Assembly (NCBI RefSeq): GCF_020447205.1
Contig: NZ_JAJAEL010000049.1
Coordinates: forward strand, 53,745 to 117,744
Reading direction: 5' to 3'
Length of the DNA: 64,000 bases
Source of the DNA: Thalassolituus alkanivorans
Lineage (GTDB): Bacteria; Pseudomonadota; Gammaproteobacteria; Pseudomonadales; Oceanobacteraceae
Every line of letters begins with the position of its first letter. The stretch's first letter is position 1. The translations under genes were made by a program, and so were the position numbers. The notes under the pieces were generated by a model. The model was not told where the DNA came from and ran no database searches. It saw only the letters and a program-made list of their open reading frames with translations. Positions 55,559 through 64,000 of this stretch are shown here, piece after piece.

Positions 55559-57172
55559 ATGATGGAATTATTACAGGTCGAGAACCTCAGTATCGAATTA
55601 TTACCGGGTAAATATCAGCAGGCGGGACGCTTGCTGGTAAAACCGGTGAGTTTCAGTATTCGCGCCGGAGAAATACTGGCCTTGGTAGGCGAGAGTGGTT
55701 CGGGTAAATCGCTGACCTCGCTGGCGTTAATGCGCCTGCTGCCGGAAGCGCTGGCCATTCGCAGTGGTCGGGTGCAACTGGCCGGAACCGATGTGTTTGA
55801 TCTGACTGAAGCGCAGATGAACTCGGTGCGCGGGCGTATGGCCGCTATGGTATTTCAGGAGCCGCAAAGCTCGTTAAATCCGGTGCAGACTATTGAACAG
55901 CAGATTGGCGAAGTGCTGCGTCTGCATAAAGGGTTAAGCGGTGCCGCGCTGCGCGAAAAAATCATCAGTCTGTTGCACGAGGTCGGTATTAACGATGCCG
56001 AACAACGCCTGGGCTGGTATCCGCATCAGTTGTCCGGCGGGCAGAAGCAGCGTGTGGTGATCGCCATTGCACTGGCCTGCGAGCCTCAATTACTGATTGC
56101 CGATGAACCGACCACCGCACTGGATGTCACCATCCAGAAACAGATTCTGGAGTTGCTCAACGAATTACGCCGCAAACGCCAGCTGGCGGTGCTGTTGATT
56201 ACCCACGATATGGGCGTGGTGGCACAGATGGCCGATCGTGTGGCGGTGATGCGCTATGGCGAAATTGTTGAACAGGCCGCTGCCCGCGAATTTTTTGCCG
56301 CGCCAAAACATGAATACAGCCGTGCGCTGATTCACTCATTACCCGATCGCCGCCATTTTTTATCTGCTCCGGCGCAAAGTGAGCCTTTGCTGCAGTTAAA
56401 GGATGTGCGTGTCTGGTTTGCCCAGCGTAAAGGTATTTTGCAGCGGGTGGTTGGCCATACCAAAGCCGTGGATGGCATCAGCCTGAGTATTGGCCGGGGT
56501 GAAACGCTGGCTTTGGTGGGGGAGAGTGGTTCGGGTAAATCGACCGCCGGGCGCGCTATTTTGAGTCTGGAACCGCTGGCCGGTGGTGAGCTGTATTTTG
56601 CTGGTGAACGCATTGATCAGCTCAGCCAGCGTCAGTTTTTACCGTTGCGTAAACGCATTCAGGTGATTTTTCAGGACCCGTTTTCATCGATGAATCCGCG
56701 TATGAATGTGCGCGATATTCTGGCCGAAGGCATGATCGCTTTAAAGGTTGAGCCGGATGCGGAAAAACGCGAACAACGCCTGCAGGTATTGCTGCAGCGG
56801 GTCGGGCTGGAAGTCGCGCACCTTGATCGCTTTCCTCATGAGTTTTCCGGCGGCCAACGCCAGCGTCTGGCGATTGCCCGTGCCATTGCGGTGGAGCCCG
56901 AACTGATTATTTGTGATGAGCCAACCAGCGCGCTGGATGTTTCTATTCGTGGTCAGGTGTTGCAGCTGTTGCAGGAATTGCAGCAGGAAATGGGCTTGTC
57001 GTATCTGTTTATTACCCACGACCTGTCGATTATTCCGCATCTGGCGCACCGGGTAGCGGTGATGAAAGACGGCGTGATCGTTGAGCAGGGCGATACCGAG
57101 CAGATAATGACCGCACCACAGCACGATTACACCCGCAGCCTGCTGGCCTCGGTACCAGTCAGCCCGGTTTAG
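55559..57172 (+). CDS. ABC transporter ATPase with two fused ABC domains (YejF/DppDF-type)
   Basis: About 537 aa with two complete nucleotide-binding domains, so it replaces the usual pair of ATPases. Walker A GESGSGKS at about 44 and again at about 321. Signature motifs LSGGQKQR and FSGGQRQR, Walker B LLIADEPT and LIICDEPT. The ATG at 55559 (next in-frame ATG at 55562) has a GAGGAGAA site; the open frame from 55481 is longer but overlaps the permease. The single fused ATPase resembles the Yej system, but its SBP and permease sizes differ. Confidence 0.93.
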   Translation: MMELLQVENLSIELLPGKYQQAGRLLVKPVSFSIRAGEILALVGESGSGKSLTSLALMRLLPEALAIRSGRVQLAGTDVFDLTEAQMNSVRGRMAAMVFQEPQSSLNPVQTIEQQIGEVLRLHKGLSGAALREKIISLLHEVGINDAEQRLGWYPHQLSGGQKQRVVIAIALACEPQLLIADEPTTALDVTIQKQILELLNELRRKRQLAVLLITHDMGVVAQMADRVAVMRYGEIVEQAAAREFFAAPKHEYSRALIHSLPDRRHFLSAPAQSEPLLQLKDVRVWFAQRKGILQRVVGHTKAVDGISLSIGRGETLALVGESGSGKSTAGRAILSLEPLAGGELYFAGERIDQLSQRQFLPLRKRIQVIFQDPFSSMNPRMNVRDILAEGMIALKVEPDAEKREQRLQVLLQRVGLEVAHLDRFPHEFSGGQRQRLAIARAIAVEPELIICDEPTSALDVSIRGQVLQLLQELQQEMGLSYLFITHDLSIIPHLAHRVAVMKDGVIVEQGDTEQIMTAPQHDYTRSLLASVPVSPV

Positions 57173-57282
57173 TGGTGCCAACGCAGTATTGAATAACCCG
57201 ACACTCTGGCGGTGGTAATTCTGCCGCCGGGGCGTAAAATCCTGCCATTCTTTGTTGTCGCCCTTTTGTGCAGGAGTGTCTT

Positions 57283-58377
57283 GTGTCACAGATTTCCCGT
57301 TCTCAGGTTGAGGCCGCTCTGGCCGGTTATACCGATCCTTATCTGGAATCCGATCTGCTCAGCGCCGGTTGCGTGCGTGATATACGTATTGATGGCGGCC
57401 GGGTTGAGGTGGGTATTCATCTTGATTACCCATCTGAATTTCTCAAAGGCGGCATCGCGCAGATGCTGCAAACGGCGCTGGAAAATATAGATGGCTGCAG
57501 CGCTGCGGCGGTTAATATCAGCTGGTCGGTGGCGGAAAACAAAAGCCAGAACAGCGTTGAAGCCATTGCCCAGGTCAAAAATATTGTTGCGGTGGCGTCC
57601 GGCAAAGGCGGGGTGGGTAAATCCACCACTGCGGTTAACCTGGCCATTGCGCTGGCCAAAGACGGCGCCAAAGTCGGCCTGCTGGATGCCGATATCTACG
57701 GCCCGAGTCAGGGCATTATGCTGGGGGTCGAAGACGGCACCCGCCCGGAAACCATCGACAACAAATGGTTTGTACCTGTTGAAGCTCATGGTCTGAAAAG
57801 CATGTCGATGGCGTATCTGGTTACCGAAAGCACGCCGATGGTCTGGCGCGGGCCGATGGTCGCCGGGGCGCTGATGCAGATCCTGACTCAGACCCAGTGG
57901 GGCGAGCTGGATTATCTGATTATTGATATGCCGCCGGGCACCGGTGATATTCAGCTGACCCTGAGCCAGAAATTCCCGGTATCCGGTGCTGTGATTGTTA
58001 CCACGCCGCAGGATATTGCCCTGGCTGACGCCAAAAAAGGCGTGGAAATGTTCCGCAAAGTGAATATTCCGGTACTGGGCATGATTGAAAATATGAGCAT
58101 GCATATCTGTTCGCAGTGTGGCCATGCGGAACATATTTTTGGTGAAGACGGTGCCGAGCGTCTGGCGGAAACCTACAACACGACGGTACTGGGTTCGCTA
58201 CCGTTATCCAAATATATCCGCGAGCAGTCCGATGCCGGTACACCGGTGGTGGCCGCGGATGATTGCTCGGAAGTCTCTATGATGTATCGCCATGCTTCAC
58301 GCCGTCTGGCGGTGGCACTGGCGCGTCAGGCCGCTGCGGCGCAGGCGATGCCATCCATTGAGATTGCTGACGAGTGA
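57283..58377 (+). CDS. apbC: Mrp/ApbC-type iron-sulfur cluster carrier ATPase
   Basis: A 364-aa P-loop ATPase that carries and transfers Fe-S clusters in the cytosol. N-terminal MIP18-like domain at about 1-90; the deviant Walker A GKGGVGKST at 107-115; IIDMPPGTGDIQLTL; and the conserved CxxC cluster site in HICSQCGHAEHIFG. The longer frame from 57268 has a GTG with no ribosome site; the GTG at 57283 is 7 nt after AGGAG, giving MSQISRSQVEAAL. Confidence 0.94.
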   Translation: MSQISRSQVEAALAGYTDPYLESDLLSAGCVRDIRIDGGRVEVGIHLDYPSEFLKGGIAQMLQTALENIDGCSAAAVNISWSVAENKSQNSVEAIAQVKNIVAVASGKGGVGKSTTAVNLAIALAKDGAKVGLLDADIYGPSQGIMLGVEDGTRPETIDNKWFVPVEAHGLKSMSMAYLVTESTPMVWRGPMVAGALMQILTQTQWGELDYLIIDMPPGTGDIQLTLSQKFPVSGAVIVTTPQDIALADAKKGVEMFRKVNIPVLGMIENMSMHICSQCGHAEHIFGEDGAERLAETYNTTVLGSLPLSKYIREQSDAGTPVVAADDCSEVSMMYRHASRRLAVALARQAAAAQAMPSIEIADE

Positions 58378-58488
58378 TTGTAGGCGGGTAGCTTGCAGAC
58401 GAGCAGGCTGCTTGCTTAAGAGCCCGGCTTCCGCAGTCTGGCTTCTGAGTCCGGCTCTCGGTGCCTGGCTCACGGTCTTTGGTGTTAA

Positions 58489-58500
58489 GAATGATCATTC
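58489..58500. promoter_or_regulatory. Perfect 12-bp palindrome upstream of fadH
   Basis: GAATGATCATTC at 58489-58500, about 138 bp before the fadH ATG. It may be an operator; no regulator can be named. The remaining 58378-58637 shows no gene or clear promoter. Confidence 0.4.
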
Positions 58501-58601
58501 ATATGCTATGTTTGGTCATTTACCTGTCAGTAAAGCCGGGTAAACTGGTTCGCCATAAAGCAATACAGGATGCCGGCTTGTCTGGCAGCCGATGATAATA
58601 A

Positions 58602-60680
<2,079 letters not shown>

Positions 60681-60705
60681 TATCGGGTAGTTTGCAGTAA
60701 ATAAA

Positions 60706-60734
60706 AAAAAACGCCGCTTTATGCGGCGTTTTTT
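60706..60734 (+). terminator. Intrinsic terminator of fadH
   Basis: AAAAACGCCGC-TTTAT-GCGGCGTTTTT, an 11-bp stem with T run, between fadH and the convergent lipoprotein gene. The core ACGCCGC/GCGGCGT is shared with the terminator at 34778. Confidence 0.92.
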
Positions 60735-60824
60735 ATGGTTGCGGTTTATCAGCGCAGCTATAAGCACATGGCCGGATAATACTGATTTACCCTGGTGGCG
60801 TTACTCTGCTTTTATTCTGGCTTT

Positions 60825-61343
60825 TTATTTGGTGGCTAAAGCTTCCAGCTCTATAAAATCATAAGCTTTGCCATTCTGCGAAGTAATACGGATATACCGG
60901 GTATCGCGCTCGGCCATAGTGCAGCTCATGGTTGTAGTCGTTACAGTTTGGCTGGTGCAGGTAATGCCGCCGCTGAATACGCTCAGGTTGGAGGCAGTGT
61001 AGCTACTGCCATTGGCGGACAGCTCGATCAGAATGTCAGGACTGCTGCCAATTGCAGCACTTGCTGCCTGACGGGTCAGTTTAATGCTTTTAATTTTTTC
61101 TACGCTGCCAAAATCGACCACGATTTTTTGACCCGATGCGCTGGTCCAGCTGGTATTGCTGTTGCCATCGATCAGTTTTTTGGCATCGCTGCTGTTATGG
61201 CTGCTACTGGCGCTGGCTCCGCGAGAGAGCAGGGCAACATTAGTATCGGCTTTTAGTCCGGGGATAGCGCTGTCACTACTGCTTCCACCACAGGCGCTGA
61301 GAAGACATACCGATGCAGCGATAAGAGAGAGTGCTGGTTTCAT
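60825..61343 (-). CDS. Lipoprotein with F5/8 type C (discoidin)-like domain
   Basis: A 172-aa Ser/Thr-rich lipoprotein; lipobox LLSAC gives Cys18. The mature protein has an F5/8 type C pattern: DAKKLIDGNSNTSWTSASGQKIVVDFG, then IKSIKLTRQ, YTASNLSVFSGG, and RYIRITSQNGKAYDFIELEAL. Such jellyroll domains bind carbohydrate or other surface ligands. An AGGCAG site precedes the ATG. It is flanked by terminators and appears monocistronic. Confidence 0.8.
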   Translation of the reverse strand: MKPALSLIAASVCLLSACGGSSSDSAIPGLKADTNVALLSRGASASSSHNSSDAKKLIDGNSNTSWTSASGQKIVVDFGSVEKIKSIKLTRQAASAAIGSSPDILIELSANGSSYTASNLSVFSGGITCTSQTVTTTTMSCTMAERDTRYIRITSQNGKAYDFIELEALATK

Positions 61344-61451
61344 AATACTGCCTGTCGTAAAGAGGAATGGTTACTGATTATAAAGTTCTGCTGATTTTTC
61401 GATCAATAATTAAGCGGTTGTCTGATGTAGAAAGGCGGAGAATGTCTATAA

Positions 61452-61477
61452 AAAAACCGGGTCTTTGCCCGGTTTTT
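61452..61477 (-). terminator. Intrinsic terminator of the sensor kinase gene
   Basis: AAAAACCGGG (61452-61461) pairs with CCCGGTTTTT (61468-61477). On the minus strand it follows the stop of the 61509 gene and ends in a T run. Confidence 0.88.
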
Positions 61478-61508
61478 ATTCTGTAAATCAGATTCTATAA
61501 ATCAGGTT

Positions 61509-63950
61509 CTATGCACCGCTGTCATTATGTTCCGCCGGCAGTGGAAAACGCACCACCAGATAAAACCCTTCGGCGTCGTCCGGCCAGTCGATATGGCCAT
61601 GCAGCAGTTCGGTGAGCAGATTATACGTCTGGTACAGACCCAGACCTTTGCTGCGTGCTGAAGAGCGCTGGGTGGTATAGAACGGCATAAAGATGGCTTC
61701 ACGCTGCTCGGCGTCGATGCCTTTACCATTATCCTGATAATGCAGCTCCAGATGTTCACCACGTTCGCGTAAATCAACGCTGATCTGCAGTTTGCCTTCG
61801 GCTTCCTGTTCCCGGTTGTGCACGCAGGAGTTATCAACCAGCTGATTGAGAATAATGTCGAGGGCTTCCGGGTAGGTTTGCCATTCGGTCAGATAGCTGT
61901 GAATACCGGTACGCAGTTTTACCTGCGGATGTTGCTGGCTGTTGGTATTACGCCATTGTTCGAGCCATGGGCGCAGCTCGATGATTTCGCTGGCGTACTG
62001 GTTTTCCAGTACCACAGCGTTTTTCATCAGTTGGTTAAGGCTGTTGAGGCGCTCAATACCATCGTGAATATGCACCAGCCCCTGCTGCAGTTGTTGCTGG
62101 GCTTCGTCGGCACTCCAGTCATCGTGGTGCTCGGTTAAGAAGCTTTCGGCCAGACGGATATTGCCCAATGGCGTATTCATTTCGTGGGCAATGCCCATCA
62201 CCAGCTGGCGCAGTGCGAGGGTCTTTTCTTTTTGCAGGTGCATCAGCTCCTGCTCCTGCTGATACTGTTCGGTGACGTTCTGGCCGGAGCCAATCCAGGC
62301 GGCACGTTCGCCCGGTGCGCGTTTGCGGATGGTCAGTGACACCATCAGGCGTTCACCGGTCAGGGGCTGAATAATGGCAACAACAAAAGCCTGTACACGT
62401 CCGCTGTCGCGCAGTTTGCGCCACAGGGCCCGGCGCTGTGAGGCTTCGGCGATCAGGCTGTCAAAGCTCGGGTTGTCATTGCTGAAATGATTCTGCTCGC
62501 TGTAACCCAGCATGGTGCGCCAGGCCGGGTTGGTTTTGAGGAAAAACCCTTCTTCGTCGAGCTGGAATTTTCCGGTCAGTGAGTTCTGATACAGGTCTTC
62601 GTAGTCGCGCAGATACTGAATGGCATCTTCCTGGCTTTTCAGCATCGCTTTACGCGCCGCCAGCTGATCTTTCTGCAGACGCATAATACGCTCACCCAGC
62701 GCCAGCGACAGCAGAATGACTTCCATAAAGGAGCCGATCTGATAGGCGTACAGAGTAAAGGTATTGGTCGGAATCAGGCCCAGGCTGCGGGCATTGGCCA
62801 GAATCAGTCCGGTTATCAGCATGATCCAGGCAATGGTGAAGAAGCGTGCGGCTGATTCGCCGCCAATCCAGACACGGATGCTGACAATAAGAGCCGATGC
62901 GGTTATCAGCATGCTGAGAAGATTGTTAATCGGCACCATTACTTCGTAATGCAGCAGCGGAATCATCAGCAGGGTGACGAGCGTGATCGCGGTGTATACA
63001 CGGAACAACCGGTAGGCTGCCGGGCTGTGTTGCTTCAGGCGTAAAAAATTGGGCACAAAGAAACACAGAATCAGCTGATTCACAGAGAACGCCAGCAGAA
63101 ACGCGCTGTTATTAATCATCGGCAGTTCTGGCCAGAAGAACTGGAAGGCTGAACCTTCATAAGTCATATGAAATAACAGGAACGACAGCACAAACGCCGA
63201 GTAATAGAAGTAACTGCGCTCGCGGGTAGCGAAGAAAATAAACAGGTTATAAAGGCCCATTACCAGCATGGTGGCGTAGTAGCCGCCACGCAGGATGTTA
63301 TTCATCAGCAGTTCGTTATGCAGCGTCTGACTGTCGACCAGACTGGCCGGTAACTGATAAGTGCCGTGGGTTTCAACGCGCAGCAACAGCAGGTAGTCGT
63401 GTCCCTTGTCGGTCGGCAGGTGAATAATGGTGTTCGGGTGCGATACATCGCGGTTTATGTCGAACGGCTGTAAATCACCGGCCTGTTTGTGTACACATTC
63501 ACTGCTGTTGTTGTAGGGGCGCGGGCACAGGTACATATCGACCTGATCAAGCAGTGAATAGCGGTTCCACAGGTACCAGTCATCCAGGCTGCCGGTGCTG
63601 AGCGAAGTGCGCAACCAGAAGGCTGAATCGCTGAAGCCAAAATTCAGACTGTCGGATTTACTGTTCTGCCAGCTGTCCGTCAGCATGGCGGCATCGGGCG
63701 TCAGGCTGCGATGCGGATCTTCCAGCCACTGACTGTGGCGGCCGATGCTGAAATCGCCCGGCATATTCAGGTTTAAGACCGGCGGTAACAGCGGCAGGCT
63801 AGCGGAAGTTTTGTCGTTTGGCGTGTGCGGTACGGGATCCGACGCCAGAGCACTGCTGTGCTGGGTAAAAGAAAATAACAGCAGCATAAACATCACCGGC
63901 AGCGACCGGAGCAGCGGCTGAGGGAATAACGCGCGACTGGCTATAGCCAT
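61509..63950 (-). CDS. 7TM-DISM sensor histidine kinase
   Basis: An 813-aa membrane kinase. Signal peptide 1-37; a periplasmic 7TMR-DISM extracellular domain (about 60-215, with FWLRTSLSTG); seven TM helices (about 222-418); a PAS domain (about 450-560); phosphoacceptor H589 in GIAHEMNTPLGNI; and a HATPase domain with NQLVDNSCVHN, QDNGKGID, FMPFYTTQRS and GLGLYQTYNLL. The sensed signal is unknown; DISM domains may bind sugars or envelope molecules. No response regulator is adjacent. AGGA precedes the ATG. 63951-64000 shows nothing else. Confidence 0.9.
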   Translation of the reverse strand: MAIASRALFPQPLLRSLPVMFMLLLFSFTQHSSALASDPVPHTPNDKTSASLPLLPPVLNLNMPGDFSIGRHSQWLEDPHRSLTPDAAMLTDSWQNSKSDSLNFGFSDSAFWLRTSLSTGSLDDWYLWNRYSLLDQVDMYLCPRPYNNSSECVHKQAGDLQPFDINRDVSHPNTIIHLPTDKGHDYLLLLRVETHGTYQLPASLVDSQTLHNELLMNNILRGGYYATMLVMGLYNLFIFFATRERSYFYYSAFVLSFLLFHMTYEGSAFQFFWPELPMINNSAFLLAFSVNQLILCFFVPNFLRLKQHSPAAYRLFRVYTAITLVTLLMIPLLHYEVMVPINNLLSMLITASALIVSIRVWIGGESAARFFTIAWIMLITGLILANARSLGLIPTNTFTLYAYQIGSFMEVILLSLALGERIMRLQKDQLAARKAMLKSQEDAIQYLRDYEDLYQNSLTGKFQLDEEGFFLKTNPAWRTMLGYSEQNHFSNDNPSFDSLIAEASQRRALWRKLRDSGRVQAFVVAIIQPLTGERLMVSLTIRKRAPGERAAWIGSGQNVTEQYQQEQELMHLQKEKTLALRQLVMGIAHEMNTPLGNIRLAESFLTEHHDDWSADEAQQQLQQGLVHIHDGIERLNSLNQLMKNAVVLENQYASEIIELRPWLEQWRNTNSQQHPQVKLRTGIHSYLTEWQTYPEALDIILNQLVDNSCVHNREQEAEGKLQISVDLRERGEHLELHYQDNGKGIDAEQREAIFMPFYTTQRSSARSKGLGLYQTYNLLTELLHGHIDWPDDAEGFYLVVRFPLPAEHNDSGA

Positions 63951-64000
63951 GGAATAATCCTGAAAATAAAAGATGTTACTGGTTATAGGCGAGTGCCAGT

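Overview
The window reads as chromosomal DNA of a moderately GC-rich gammaproteobacterium. The dapE/hpt/rsx/metE/fadH content, several multidrug-type exporters and many one- and two-component sensors suggest a free-living, probably marine, Oceanospirillales-like or Pseudomonas-related lineage. That placement is an inference from gene content; no rRNA or tRNA is present to settle it.

Layout. 1-2.6 kb: the start of a zinc-ribbon protein (off the left edge), dapE, hpt and a CheX-like protein. 2.6-8.2 kb: a TetR gene with a tandem-palindrome operator, then a tightly packed operon of an MMPL/RND exporter, a LolA-like periplasmic protein and an outer-membrane barrel. 8.3-14.1 kb: a tripartite RND efflux operon (outer-membrane factor, adaptor, pump) with 4-nt overlaps. 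14.2-18.2 kb: a SulP transporter and a histidine kinase, separated by a 678-bp non-coding insertion with inverted ends and a 10-bp target duplication; it landed inside the terminator hairpin between the two genes. 18.3-22.6 kb: a second RND pump and adaptor behind a promoter overlapped by a dyad. 22.8-36.2 kb: housekeeping and small conserved genes (a pseudouridine synthase coupled to a hidden 50-aa gene, two Nudix enzymes, a gamma-type carbonic anhydrase homologue, purT), a c-heme chemoreceptor, a diguanylate cyclase, and a MerR/SO_0444-type metal efflux pair with a MerR-type 19-bp-spacer promoter. 36.3-41.7 kb: metE, trhO and hypotheticals. 41.7-47.9 kb: repeats, then the complete rsxABCDGE (Rnf) operon. 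48.1-50.5 kb: a 145-bp repeat array followed by two atypical, AT-richer genes flanked by structured, attC-like ends, a possible cassette insertion. 50.8-57.2 kb: a peptide-type ABC importer with unusual architecture. 57.3-64 kb: apbC/mrp, fadH, a discoidin-type lipoprotein and a 7TM-DISM histidine kinase.

How the genes fit together. Three RND-superfamily systems lie within 19 kb, each with its own control region, giving an envelope export and lipid-trafficking district. Redox and metal handling is represented by Rsx/Rnf, ApbC, FadH, the c-heme chemoreceptor and the Cys-rich metal exporter. Mobile or repetitive DNA is concentrated at four places (15.8-16.5, 41.7-41.9, 48.2-48.5 and 48.7-50.5 kb).

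The least explained parts are the insertion element, the cassette-like segment, the MMPL/LolA-like/barrel operon and the translationally coupled small ORFs. All family names come from reading motifs by eye; no database search was run.
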